A DNA stretch of 64,000 nucleotides from Pseudomonas kermanshahensis (GTDB taxonomy: Bacteria; Pseudomonadota; Gammaproteobacteria; Pseudomonadales; Pseudomonadaceae): assembly GCF_014269205.2 (NCBI RefSeq), contig NZ_JABWRY020000001.1, positions 4,383,501 through 4,447,500 on the forward strand, given 5' to 3'. The notes beneath the pieces are model-generated. The model searched no databases and was not told where the DNA came from. It saw nothing but the letters and a program-made list of their open reading frames with translations. The stretch's first letter is position 1; every line of letters begins with the position of its first letter. Shown in pieces: positions 35,801-44,552 of this stretch. The position numbers were made by a program, and so were the translations under genes.

Positions 35801-35847
35801 ACCCCATATACAGTGTTTAACAAACAAAAAACCACAACATATAGTGC
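35801..35847 (+). promoter_or_regulatory. Paired NrdR boxes upstream of nrdB
   Basis: ACCCCATATACAGTGT (35801-35816) and CCACAACATATAGTGC (35832-35847) each match about 13 of 16 positions of the NrdR consensus and are 31 bp apart. The rest of the gap to nrdB (35848-36177) is a 330-base leader with no gene. Confidence 0.85.
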
Positions 35848-36177
35848 TAAACCTTCGTTTAGCGGCTACACTCTTGCCCGAACGAACGGCACACCCTTGG
35901 TGAACGGATGCGCGTCAAACCGGTCGAAAAAGTTACCCTCGCCGGCCAGACTCGCACCCCGATCGAAGGCGAATTCCGGTATACTGCGCCCCCTCTGAAA
36001 AGGGCACCTTTCAAGTCCCTGGCCCCTCGGTGAGGCCTGGCCAGGCACAAGCACATCCAGATGTAACGAGAGTCAGCCTCTCGAGCTGTCCATTCGCCGT
36101 AACGGCCTTGCGTCAGGCATCACATTCTTAAAATCCAACCGGTTGCCTGAGGGCGACCCTCAAGCAGGAGCCAAACC

Positions 36178-37428
36178 ATGCTGAGCTGGGACGAATTCGA
36201 CAAGGAAGACGGCGAAGTAGCCGCCAAAGGCAACACCCCTGCGCAGGCCAACGCCGCTGCCACCCTCGACAAGCTCGACAGCGCCGGCGGTGCCGCCGCC
36301 CTGGAAGCCCGTGCCGCTACCGCTTCTGACTCCGAAGCCGTAAAACGCGCCAAGGCTGCCCTTGACGCCCTCGACGTTGCCGAAGGCCTGGCCGAGCTGG
36401 AAGGCTCTGCTGCCCGCGTTGCGGTCGATGAAAAGCGCATGATCAACTGCCGCGCCGACCTCAACCAGCTGGTGCCATTCAAGTACGACTGGGCCTGGCA
36501 GAAGTACCTCGACGGCTGCGCCAACCACTGGATGCCGCAAGAGGTCAACATGACCGCCGACATCGCCCTGTGGAAGAGCCAGGACGGCCTGACCGAAGAC
36601 GAGCGCCGCATCGTCATGCGTAACCTCGGCTTCTTCTCCACCGCCGACTCCCTGGTTGCCAACAACCTGGCCCTGGCCGTGTACCGCCTGATCACCAACC
36701 CGGAGTGCCGCCAGTACATCCTGCGCCAGGCCTTCGAAGAGGCGATCCACACCCACGCCTACCAGTACTGCATCGAGTCGCTGGGCATGGATGAAGGCGA
36801 GATCTTCAACATGTACCACGAGATCCCGTCGGTCGCGAAGAAAGCCGCCTGGGGCCTGAAGTACACCCGCGCCATCTCCGACCCGGAATTCAACACCGGC
36901 ACCCCGGAAACCGACAAAGAGCTGCTGCGCAACCTGATCGCCTACTACTGCGTGCTGGAAGGCATCTTCTTCTACTGCGGCTTCACCCAGATCCTGTCGA
37001 TGGGCCGCCGCAACAAGATGACCGGCGTTGCCGAGCAGTTCCAGTACATCCTGCGTGACGAGTCGATGCACCTGAACTTCGGTATCGACGTGATCAACCA
37101 GATCAAGATCGAGAACCCGCACCTGTGGGATGCCTCGATGAAAGAAGAAGCGACCCAGATGATCCTGCAAGGGACCCAGCTGGAGATCGAATACGCCCGC
37201 GATACCATGCCGCGCGGTGTACTGGGCATGAACGCAGCGATGATGGAGGACTACCTCAAGTTCATCGCCAACCGTCGCCTGACCCAGATTGGCCTGAAGG
37301 AAGAGTACCCAGGCACCACCAACCCGTTCCCGTGGATGAGTGAGATCATGGACTTGAAGAAGGAGAAGAACTTCTTTGAGACGCGTGTGATTGAGTATCA
37401 GACTGGTGGGGCGTTGAGCTGGGACTGA
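36178..37428 (+). CDS. nrdB: Class Ia ribonucleoside-diphosphate reductase, beta subunit NrdB
   Basis: This 416-residue ferritin-like protein holds the diiron-tyrosyl radical cofactor. It shows [32 protein letters not shown] and [13 protein letters not shown] with the iron ligands. The C-terminal [10 protein letters not shown] tail docks into NrdA. The first 75 residues are an Ala-rich variable extension. Separate NrdR boxes and a long leader suggest its own promoter. An intrinsic terminator follows. Confidence 0.96.
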   Translation: MLSWDEFDKEDGEVAAKGNTPAQANAAATLDKLDSAGGAAALEARAATASDSEAVKRAKAALDALDVAEGLAELEGSAARVAVDEKRMINCRADLNQLVPFKYDWAWQKYLDGCANHWMPQEVNMTADIALWKSQDGLTEDERRIVMRNLGFFSTADSLVANNLALAVYRLITNPECRQYILRQAFEEAIHTHAYQYCIESLGMDEGEIFNMYHEIPSVAKKAAWGLKYTRAISDPEFNTGTPETDKELLRNLIAYYCVLEGIFFYCGFTQILSMGRRNKMTGVAEQFQYILRDESMHLNFGIDVINQIKIENPHLWDASMKEEATQMILQGTQLEIEYARDTMPRGVLGMNAAMMEDYLKFIANRRLTQIGLKEEYPGTTNPFPWMSEIMDLKKEKNFFETRVIEYQTGGALSWD

Positions 37429-37447
37429 TTGTCCGGGCTGAGCATCG

Positions 37448-37476
37448 AAAAGGCTGCCGAATGGCAGCCTTTTTTA
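37448..37476 (+). terminator. Terminator after nrdB
   Basis: AAAAGGCTGCC GAAT GGCAGCCTTTT stem-loop followed by TTATT. Confidence 0.94.
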
Positions 37477-37565
37477 TTCTTTACTAAACGCTTCTATGAA
37501 GCGCACCGCTCAGCTTCGAGAAGGCGCTCGGCCGCCTGAGCGGTCACTTCTTTGACGAACACTGC

Positions 37566-37868
37566 ATGCGAAAGCTCGACACAGACCAGCACCGTAGCGT
37601 GCTGTTACTGCGCAACGGTCAGTACCAGCTGACCACCATGGTCAGCGAGTCCGGGGCCTATACCTTGCTAGCACATCACCCTATTCCGGAGAACCGGCAC
37701 CTGCGCTGGTGGCTGACCCATGAGGTAGTGGCGATGCTTCGTGATAGGCAGGTTGATGATGTCGAGGGTGTGCCGCAGTTGGGGCAGATGTGTTGGCCTG
37801 GTGGGGTGTCGGCAACGTTGTTGTATTGGCAGAGTGCCCAGCGGGCCTTGCGGCTCCATGGGGTGTAA
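37566..37868 (+). CDS. Hypothetical protein
   Basis: This 100-residue product starts MRKLDTDQHRSVLLLRNGQYQLTTMVSES and has no motif I recognise. Its composition is protein-like (mixed beta and helix, Trp-containing), and no better frame overlaps it. No strong ribosome site is seen. It lies between nrdB and the RelB-type gene. It could be a small core-genome protein of unknown function or a chance frame. Confidence 0.5.
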   Translation: MRKLDTDQHRSVLLLRNGQYQLTTMVSESGAYTLLAHHPIPENRHLRWWLTHEVVAMLRDRQVDDVEGVPQLGQMCWPGGVSATLLYWQSAQRALRLHGV

Positions 37869-37948
37869 AAAAGCGGCTACAGCTTTGCCCGCGCGCTCGG
37901 CAATACCGCATTCGTAGAACAACCCATTCATTAGTGATTCAGCGGGGC

Positions 37949-37975
37949 CTGTGGGAGCGGGCTTGGCAGGCCGGC
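37949..37975. repeat. Single REP half-element
   Basis: CTGTGGGAGCGGGCTTGGCA is a solitary REP-type unit just downstream of the RelB-type gene. Confidence 0.65.
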
Positions 37976-37991
37976 TGCTTCGAACTCGAGA

Positions 37992-38231
37992 CTATAGGTC
38001 ATCCAGCTCTACCTTCACGCGCTGCGGGGCGGCTAGCCGCTCGCTTACGGTCGCGATCAGGTCTTCATCCTCCTCGGTCATCAGCACCGGCCGAAAGGGC
38101 AGTTTGCCCCGCTCGGCTACATATTGCAGCGCTTGGCGCATGAGCTCGGAGGGTGTAACACCAAGACGTTCCAACTCCTGATAGGCACGAGCCTTGAGCT
38201 CATCGTCGACACGAACGTTGATGGATGCCAT
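37992..38231 (-). CDS. RelB/DinJ-type antitoxin without visible toxin
   Basis: This 79-residue protein starts MASINVRVDDELKARAYQELERLGV, the ribbon-helix-helix DNA-binding domain of RelB/DinJ antitoxins. It continues SELMRQALQYVAERGKLPF, then an acidic toxin-binding-like tail. No RelE/YafQ-like gene follows in the 120 bases before the next feature, nor precedes it. It could be an orphan antitoxin, a solitary repressor, or act on a distant toxin. Confidence 0.85.
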   Translation of the reverse strand: MASINVRVDDELKARAYQELERLGVTPSELMRQALQYVAERGKLPFRPVLMTEEDEDLIATVSERLAAPQRVKVELDDL

Positions 38232-38324
38232 GGGCGCTCTCTCCAGGTAAAGACATTCGTCATTACACTGCACCGTTTGCCGGTGCAGTGCAAGCGCATC
38301 TCGCCTCTTGCTGGCCTCAGTGCC

Positions 38325-38786
38325 CTACGCAGGCAGCGCCATCCGGTACTCGATCACCCCCGGCTTTTCAGCAATCCAGTCGTACAGCCGCTGTGCAGTC
38401 TGGTTGGTTTCCTGGGTATGCCAGTACAGCCGGTCGCACTGTTTCTCCCGTGCCTGGCCCTGAACGTACTCGATCAACTGCTTGCCAACCTGCCTCCCTC
38501 GCGCGTTTGGGCAAACGTACAGGTCTTCCAGATAGCAGAAGTCGTTACGCCCCCAAGTCGAGCGATGGAACACAAAATGGACGAAACCGAGGATGCGCTC
38601 ACCGTCCGTGGCGACGGCGCAGTGCACGGGCTCTGCCGGGTCGAAAAACCGCGCCCAGGTCAGCTCGGTGGTGGCCTTGCTCAGTTCCACTTTGTAGAAC
38701 GCTTGGTACTGGTCCCAGTAGGGGGACCATTGTGGAAAATCGCTCTGTTCCAACTCACGAACCGAAACCAACGCTTGTGCTGTCAT
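38325..38786 (-). CDS. GNAT family N-acetyltransferase
   Basis: This 153-residue protein has the GNAT fold with YLEDLYVCPNARGRQVGKQLIEYV (acetyl-CoA loop R/Q-x-x-G-x) and HTQETNQTAQRLYDWIAEKPG near the end. It is divergent from a MocR regulator gene 101 bases away, an arrangement in which MocR proteins often control their neighbour. GAAAGGGG lies before the ATG. Substrate unknown. Confidence 0.9.
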   Translation of the reverse strand: MTAQALVSVRELEQSDFPQWSPYWDQYQAFYKVELSKATTELTWARFFDPAEPVHCAVATDGERILGFVHFVFHRSTWGRNDFCYLEDLYVCPNARGRQVGKQLIEYVQGQAREKQCDRLYWHTQETNQTAQRLYDWIAEKPGVIEYRMALPA

Positions 38787-38807
38787 CGTGGACCCCTTTC
38801 AATGTGG

Positions 38808-38853
38808 GAATGGTCTGAAAACAGATGCATTTATAGCGATAGAATGGCCTGAA
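38808..38853. promoter_or_regulatory. Direct repeats in the GNAT/MocR divergent region
   Basis: GAATGGTCTGAA (38808-38819) and GAATGGCCTGAA (38842-38853) differ at one base and are 34 bp apart. MocR regulators commonly bind direct repeats. Confidence 0.5.
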
Positions 38854-38887
38854 TAGCCCCGCCACTTTTTGCAAGCGAACCAGACCA

Positions 38888-40366
38888 ATGTTCAAACACG
38901 CACAACTGCAATCGGTCAAAGCCTGGATGAGCGACCCGGCCCATGGCGCGTTGTCGTTGCATGTGCGGATCCAGCGGGCGATTCGCCAATTGATCCTTGA
39001 TGGCGCGCTGCCGGTCGGTAAATCGCTGCCGGCTTCACGCCCATTGGCCCAGTCGCTGGGCGTCTCGCGGGATACCGTGGAGGCGGCTTACAGCCAGTTG
39101 CATGCAGAGGGCTTCATCGAGCGTCGGGTGGGCAGCGGAAGCTTCGTCTCGCAACGCGCACGGCATCTGCCACGGCGACAGCAAAAACGCGAAACGCGCT
39201 GCGATGAGCCACCTCAACTGAGCCGCCGGGCGATGGCCGTGCTGCAGAGCGGGGGCGTGAATAATTTCCAAGGGCCGCGCCCTTTTGCACCGGGCGTAGC
39301 CGAGACCCGGCACTTCCCCCTGGCGATCTGGGAAAGGCTGGAGCGCCAGGTGTACAAGGAATTTGGCACCCAGGCATTGGAGCACAGTGCGCCACAGGGC
39401 ATGGCCTGCCTGCGCAGCGCGATCGCTGACTACCTTAACCTTGAACGGGGCGCGCAGGCGTCTGCCGACCGGGTGCTGATCCTCACCAGCTCGCAGCAGG
39501 CGCTTAGCCTATGCGCGCAGGTGCTCATGGATGCAGGCGATCAGGTACTGGTCGAAGACCCGCTCTACCAAGGCACGCGCAAGGCCGTCGCGGCAGCAGG
39601 CCTCGAAGGCGTGCCCGTGCCAGTGGATGAAAACGGCCTGCAGGTGGAACGCATGGCGCCGTTGGCCGCCAATGCCAGGGCGGTGTTTCTGACGCCGTCC
39701 CATCAATATCCCACCGGCGCCACATTGTCGTTGGACAGGCGCCTCCAGGCCATCGAGTGGGCAAGGCAGCAGCGCGCCTGGATCATCGAAGATGACTACG
39801 ACAGCGAGTTCCACTACGAGGGCCGGCCGACTGCCTGCGTGCAGGGCCTGGACCCGCATGAACGCACGCTGTACATCGGCACGTTCACCAAGTCGCTGTT
39901 CGCCGGGCTGCGCATCGGCTACTTGCTGTTGCCGCCTGCTCTCGTCGCGCCGATGACCAGTGCACGCACGCTGCAGGACGGGCATACGGCCTCCATTGCC
40001 CAGCTGACCCTGGCGCGGTTCATGGAGGGCGGGCACTACACGGCGCATGTGCGGAGCATGCGGGCGCTGTATGCCGCGCGCCGGGACATGCTGGCCGAGC
40101 TTGTGCACAAGCACTTGGGGGCGTTTCTGGCGCCAAGCACTCCGGCCGGGGGGCTGCAGATGCCCTGCCACTTCGTGCAGGTCTTGCCAGAGGATGCGGT
40201 AGTGAGGGCGGCGCATGCGGCGGGGATCGACCTGCTGGGGCTCGGCAGTTTGTATGCATCGCCGAGGAATGATGTGGGCCTGTTGATGGGGTTTGCGGCG
40301 CTGACGCCTGGCGAGATGCGTGTAGCGGTGGGGAAGCTGGCGAAGGTGTTTGCGGGGCTCAAGTAG
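38888..40366 (+). CDS. MocR-type PLP-dependent transcriptional regulator
   Basis: This 492-residue fusion has an N-terminal GntR-type winged helix (residues 18-85: LHVRIQRAIRQLILDGALPVG, SRDTVEAAYSQLHAEGFIERRVGSGSFV). A fold-type I aminotransferase domain follows from about residue 130, with IIEDDYDSEFHYEGRP and the PLP lysine in GTFTKSLFAGLRIGY. Such MocR proteins sense PLP or amino-acid derived ligands; PdxR, GabR and TauR are examples. The divergent GNAT gene is the likely target. Confidence 0.9.
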   Translation: MFKHAQLQSVKAWMSDPAHGALSLHVRIQRAIRQLILDGALPVGKSLPASRPLAQSLGVSRDTVEAAYSQLHAEGFIERRVGSGSFVSQRARHLPRRQQKRETRCDEPPQLSRRAMAVLQSGGVNNFQGPRPFAPGVAETRHFPLAIWERLERQVYKEFGTQALEHSAPQGMACLRSAIADYLNLERGAQASADRVLILTSSQQALSLCAQVLMDAGDQVLVEDPLYQGTRKAVAAAGLEGVPVPVDENGLQVERMAPLAANARAVFLTPSHQYPTGATLSLDRRLQAIEWARQQRAWIIEDDYDSEFHYEGRPTACVQGLDPHERTLYIGTFTKSLFAGLRIGYLLLPPALVAPMTSARTLQDGHTASIAQLTLARFMEGGHYTAHVRSMRALYAARRDMLAELVHKHLGAFLAPSTPAGGLQMPCHFVQVLPEDAVVRAAHAAGIDLLGLGSLYASPRNDVGLLMGFAALTPGEMRVAVGKLAKVFAGLK

Positions 40367-40470
40367 AGGCCTCGCCCCCGCCACAAAGGCATCGATGTGC
40401 CGTACTGGGGCGCCCAGAGACGTGGTCGAGGGTGAGACCGTTGCTAAGTCTAGAAGCAATTGCAGCTGCT

Positions 40471-41676
40471 TCAACTCACCGACTGGAGCAGCGCACTGTT
40501 TTCATTGATACGGCCTTGCACGGTTTGAAGCGTGTCTTGGGTGATCATCTGCGGATACATACGCTCGGCCATGCGCCTAAACTGGCTCGCTGCTGCGCAT
40601 ATGCGGTCCATGATGGCGGCGGCGGACGCCGGCGTAATGTCTGCTTCGCTTGCCAGGCGCAGTATCGCTTTCCGGTCGATCGCCAAGGCCTCCCCCATCA
40701 CATCCATCTGATGATAGCCGCCAGGGCCTTCGCAAAAGGTCACGTCATACGCGGGTGCCAGTTTCCACTCGCCTGCTCGCGACATCACGTAGGAAAAATT
40801 CTTGGGATGGTCATCGCGGTTATTGAACACCACGTTAAAAACAACTCGCTCAAAGGCGCGCGCTTTCTCTCGCAGGTCGTTGGTGCACAGATGAGTCGCC
40901 CGCAAGAAGTTGACGTAATCCAGGGCACCGGGTGACCTGAAGTCGGCGCCGGTATAGGCCGCCAAGCTCTGCATCGGCACACGCAGATCCCCCTGGCGAT
41001 CAAAACGTCGGCTGGCGAAAGCGGCCAGCCCATTTGGCAAACTGAAATGCTGGGTATCAGGCGTCGCAATGCCGCACTGACGTAGGCACTCGGCATAGAC
41101 CATTTCGATAGCGCAGACTTCAGGGTGCTCTTCTCTCGCCGGGAACTTGATCAGCCAAGCTTCCAGGCCTGCCCTGGCAACGGTAGTAAATGCCCCCGTG
41201 TGCGGATCGCGATAGACCAAGGCTTTTGGCCTGGCGCCTTGAGGGGAGCCCCCTACCAGCAGCAGCTTCTGCACAAACGCGGCTCCGTCCCCCTTGAGTA
41301 CCTCTTGTACCTCGGCGGCCAGCAGGTCGAGCGGGATATGCTCCGCAGGTTGCAGCCCCTCGGCCGCAACGGGCTCGAACGACAGGGCACCCATGGCGTT
41401 ATTGCCGATGTAAGCCAACCGCTCCAATGGCCCTACGCGAGCAACGTTGAGCCCACGACGCTTGAACAGGCGGTCCATCAGCAGCATGCCCCAGCCATCG
41501 GGCATCGCATCGTAGACAGGCCCCGGCAAACCGGACTGATGGGCAGGGAAGCCTCTACGCAATGCGTCACCTTGCAACGGCATGGCATACGACGACAACT
41601 CAAGCCCACGCAGCTTCGCTTCGCTGCTGTACTCGAACACAATCTGCGGACGGCTAGAGACGGCCGTGGTGGACAC
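40471..41676 (-). CDS. HipA-family serine/threonine kinase, no HipB seen
   Basis: This 401-residue HipA-like protein has the P-loop-like VGGSPQGARPK (141-151), the ATP lysine in WLIKFP (174-179), catalytic NNRDDHPKN (285-293) and metal-binding AYDVT (309-313). HipA toxins phosphorylate glutamyl-tRNA synthetase or other targets. No helix-turn-helix HipB gene lies immediately up- or downstream. The start is uncertain: GTG at 41676 is the first start codon, but the frame stays open 12 codons further upstream and includes a WGTL motif resembling normal HipA N-termini. The start may therefore be eroded. The gene looks less GC-rich than its neighbours. Confidence 0.85.
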   Translation of the reverse strand: MSTTAVSSRPQIVFEYSSEAKLRGLELSSYAMPLQGDALRRGFPAHQSGLPGPVYDAMPDGWGMLLMDRLFKRRGLNVARVGPLERLAYIGNNAMGALSFEPVAAEGLQPAEHIPLDLLAAEVQEVLKGDGAAFVQKLLLVGGSPQGARPKALVYRDPHTGAFTTVARAGLEAWLIKFPAREEHPEVCAIEMVYAECLRQCGIATPDTQHFSLPNGLAAFASRRFDRQGDLRVPMQSLAAYTGADFRSPGALDYVNFLRATHLCTNDLREKARAFERVVFNVVFNNRDDHPKNFSYVMSRAGEWKLAPAYDVTFCEGPGGYHQMDVMGEALAIDRKAILRLASEADITPASAAAIMDRICAAASQFRRMAERMYPQMITQDTLQTVQGRINENSALLQSVS

Positions 41677-42233
41677 GAGCGTGCCCCACAGCCAGCGCTC
41701 ACCCCAACGTAATCACAATATTCTGTGTCTTATTGATGAAATAATCAGTTTAGCAACAAAATAATGAAATTAAATTAGAATACGCATACACGATCTTGAT
41801 CGTCATGGAGGTTAGAGAAAATCAAGACCCCCTACCCTACACAAGACTCAGTCATCGTATCTCCACACGACCCCCCTGGCCCCCGGTATAGAGCCCACCC
41901 CCCTCATACCACCCAGAATGCCGCGACAACATCTCACCCTCATCACACCACAAAGCGTTGACATCCCCACCACCACTTGATAAAAATCGCCACAGTTGTA
42001 CGACAACGCATAACAAAAACAACAATCCGTGGACGATCGCCATGTCGACTTCAATCGCGCTATACCCCCGCGTTGCACCTTTCCCGATTTCGTCACCCGC
42101 GGCCACCTAGGGCCGTAAGCCCGTTTCACCCTCCCTGGCCGTGACCGGCCCGTTACCTACCCGCCCCTACCGCTGGCCGCTTGCGCGTGCACGGTGGACG
42201 GGCCGCCACACCCTTTTGTGGAGCACAACAATA
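41677..42233. other. Gene-poor, AT-richer region between hipA and the uronate porin
   Basis: About 557 bases hold no convincing gene. The part next to hipA (41700-41820) is AT-rich and includes the palindrome ACGATCTTGATCGT (41790-41803). The GTTGTACGACAAC site at 41995 lies in the porin half. Confidence 0.6.
41995..42007 (+). promoter_or_regulatory. GTTGTACGACAAC operator-like palindrome upstream of the uronate porin
   Basis: The arms GTTGT and ACAAC are perfectly inverted around ACG, the size typical of FadR-type GntR operators. Related sites occur before udh and exuT. Confidence 0.65.
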
Positions 42234-43472
42234 ATGAGAATCTGCCAAACCCTTCCCTTTGCCCTGCTCGGCGTCGGCATGCTCGGCAGCCTGTCGGGTA
42301 CCACGCTGGCGGCGGGCTTTGTCGAGGATGCCAAGGCCACGCTCGGCCTGCGCAACTTCTACATCAACCGCAACTTCACCAACCCCAGCAACTCGCAAAG
42401 CAAGGCCGAGGAATGGACGCAGAGCTTCATCCTCGATGCCCGCTCGGGCTTTACCGAGGGGCCGGTGGGGTTCGGTGTGGATGTGCTGGGCATGTGGTCG
42501 GTGAAGCTTGATGGCGGTGGCGGCACCTACGGCACCGGGCTGCTGCCGCGCCACGACGATGGGCGCCCAGCCGATGACTTTGGGCGCCTCGCGGTGGCGG
42601 GCAAGGCGCGGATCTCGAAGACCGAGCTTAAGATCGGCGAATGGATGCCGGTGCTGCCGATCCTGCGCTCCGACGATGGCCGTTCGCTGCCGCAGACGTT
42701 CCGCGGGGGGCAGGTCACCTCCAACGAGATCGCCGGGCTGACGCTGTATGGCGGGCAGTTCCGTGGCAACAGCCCGCGCAATGACGCGAGCATGGAAGAC
42801 ATGAGCTATGGCGGGGCGCTTTCGGATCGCTTCAACTTCGTCGGCGGCGAATACAAGTTCAACCAGGACCGCACGCTGGTCGGGCTGTGGAATGCGGTGC
42901 TCAAGGACGTCTACCAGCAGCAATACCTGCAACTGAGCCACAGCCAGCCAGTGGGTGACTGGACCCTGGGCGCCAACCTGGGCTACTTCCATGGCGATGA
43001 AGACGGCTCCGAGCGTGCCGGGCAGTTGGACAACAAGACCTACTCGGGGATGTTCTCGGCCAAGTATGGCGGCAACACCTTCTGGGTGGGGCTGCAAAAA
43101 GTCGATGGCGATACCTGGATGCGGGTCAATGGCACCAGCGGCGGGACGCTGGCCAACGATAGCTACAACTCCAGTTTCGACAATGCCAACGAACGCTCGT
43201 GGCAGGTGCGGCATGACTTCAACTTCGTCACCGTCGGGGTGCCGGGTTTGACGCTGATGAACCGTTATATCAGCGGGCAGGATGTGCACACCGGTGCGGT
43301 TACCGATGGCAAGGAGTGGGTGCGGGAAACGGAGCTTGCGTATGTGATCCAGAGCGGGGCGTTCAAGGATTTGAGTGTGAAGTGGCGGAACTCGAGCATT
43401 CGCCGGGATTACAGCAACAACGAGTTTGATGAGAACCGGTTGATCTTCAACTATCCGTTGTCGCTGTTGTAA
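42234..43472 (+). CDS. OprD-family porin of the uronate locus
   Basis: This 412-residue protein has a signal peptide (about residues 1-24, TTLAAGF), the OprD-like start GFVEDAKATLGLRNFYINRNF, and the C-terminal strand FNYPLSLL. OprD paralogues (Occ channels) give specific uptake of small acids; a porin next to uronate genes suggests uptake of hexuronates. It precedes udh by 248 bases with a REP pair between. A GTTGTACGACAAC site lies 227 bp upstream of its start. Substrate is inferred from context. Confidence 0.9.
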   Translation: MRICQTLPFALLGVGMLGSLSGTTLAAGFVEDAKATLGLRNFYINRNFTNPSNSQSKAEEWTQSFILDARSGFTEGPVGFGVDVLGMWSVKLDGGGGTYGTGLLPRHDDGRPADDFGRLAVAGKARISKTELKIGEWMPVLPILRSDDGRSLPQTFRGGQVTSNEIAGLTLYGGQFRGNSPRNDASMEDMSYGGALSDRFNFVGGEYKFNQDRTLVGLWNAVLKDVYQQQYLQLSHSQPVGDWTLGANLGYFHGDEDGSERAGQLDNKTYSGMFSAKYGGNTFWVGLQKVDGDTWMRVNGTSGGTLANDSYNSSFDNANERSWQVRHDFNFVTVGVPGLTLMNRYISGQDVHTGAVTDGKEWVRETELAYVIQSGAFKDLSVKWRNSSIRRDYSNNEFDENRLIFNYPLSLL

Positions 43473-43493
43473 CAAGAGGCTAGCGCGCTCCGT

Positions 43494-43605
43494 GTAGGAG
43501 CGGCCTTGCGTCGCGAAAGGGGCGCGCAGCGGCCCCAGTAATGGTATGGGCTGCGCAGGTTTGGGGCCGCTGCGCAGCCCTTTCGCGACACAAGGCCGCT
43601 CCTAC
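43494..43605. repeat. REP-type inverted pair
   Basis: GTAGGAGCGGCCTTGCGTCG begins the left arm at 43494 and its inverted copy ends at 43605, with a second inner inverted repeat (GGGCTGCGCAG and relatives). It lies between the porin and udh. Confidence 0.85.
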
Positions 43606-43681
43606 AGTGGATTGCGTAAGCCGGTAAAACCCACACACGGCTCATTGACAACAGCCAACCCCACTGCCAATAATTCACATA

Positions 43682-43694
43682 GTCATACGACAAC
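43682..43694 (+). promoter_or_regulatory. GTCATACGACAAC site upstream of udh
   Basis: A variant of the GTTGTACGACAAC motif (two substitutions) lies 27 bases before the udh start. Confidence 0.6.
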
Positions 43695-43720
43695 CTACAA
43701 CAACTAACAACGAGCCGGCC

Positions 43721-44527
43721 ATGACCCCAACTCCCCTCAATCGCCTGCTGCTCACCGGAGCCGCAGGCGGCCTGGGCAAGGTCCTTCGCGAACGCCTGCA
43801 AGGCTACGCCGAGGTCCTGCGCCTTTCCGATATCAGCCCGATGGCACCTGCCGCGGGCCCGCATGAAGAGGTGGTGGCTTGCGACCTCGCCGACAAGGCA
43901 GCGGTCCACGCCCTGGTCGAAGGCGTAGACGCCATCATCCACTTCGGTGGCGTGTCCACCGAGCATTCCTTCGAAGACATCCTCGGCCCCAACATCTGCG
44001 GCGTGTTCCACGTCTACGAGGCGGCGCGCAAGCATGGCGTCAAGCGCATCATCTTCGCCAGCTCCAACCACACCATCGGTTTCTACCGCCAGGACGAGCG
44101 CATCGACGCCCACTCCCCGCGCCGCCCCGACAGCTACTACGGGCTGTCCAAATGCTACGGCGAAGATGTCGCCAGCTTCTACTTCGATCGCTATGGCATC
44201 GAGACCGTGAGCATTCGTATTGGCTCGTCGTTCCCGCAACCGCAGAACCCGCGGATGCTCTGCACCTGGCTGAGCTACGACGACCTGGTTCAGCTGATCG
44301 AGCGCGGGCTGTTCACGCCCAACGTCGGCCACACCATCGTCTATGGCGCCTCCGACAACCGCACCGTGTGGTGGGACAACCGCCATGCCGCGCACTTGGG
44401 CTATGCGCCTAAAGACACCTCCGAGGTGTTCCGCGAGGCCGTCGAAGCCCAACCGGCGCCCGCCGCCGATGACCCGAGCATGGTCTATCAGGGCGGCGCT
44501 TTCGCCGTGGCCGGACCGTTCAACTGA
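43721..44527 (+). CDS. udh: Uronate dehydrogenase
   Basis: This 268-residue short-chain dehydrogenase oxidises D-glucuronate or D-galacturonate to the aldaro-lactone with NAD+. It has the Rossmann motif TGAAGGLGK (residues 12-20), the catalytic YYGLSK (Y-x-x-x-K), and SSNHTIGFY upstream of it. The sequence closely resembles the characterised P. putida uronate dehydrogenase. It is followed by a lactonase gene with a strong ribosome site, then a TRAP transporter, which fits the oxidative uronate pathway. Confidence 0.95.
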   Translation: MTPTPLNRLLLTGAAGGLGKVLRERLQGYAEVLRLSDISPMAPAAGPHEEVVACDLADKAAVHALVEGVDAIIHFGGVSTEHSFEDILGPNICGVFHVYEAARKHGVKRIIFASSNHTIGFYRQDERIDAHSPRRPDSYYGLSKCYGEDVASFYFDRYGIETVSIRIGSSFPQPQNPRMLCTWLSYDDLVQLIERGLFTPNVGHTIVYGASDNRTVWWDNRHAAHLGYAPKDTSEVFREAVEAQPAPAADDPSMVYQGGAFAVAGPFN

Positions 44528-44552
44528 CCCCCGCGCGCCAGGAGGCACGGCC

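Noticed and set aside
37668..37931. Possible toxin gene downstream of the RelB-type antitoxin
   Set aside because: The frame overlaps a better plus-strand candidate and has no RelE/ParE-like pattern.
41848..42129. Short minus-strand frames between hipA and the uronate porin
   Set aside because: Two overlapping frames of similar length, no ribosome site, low-complexity composition and no motif. An operator-like site lies inside.
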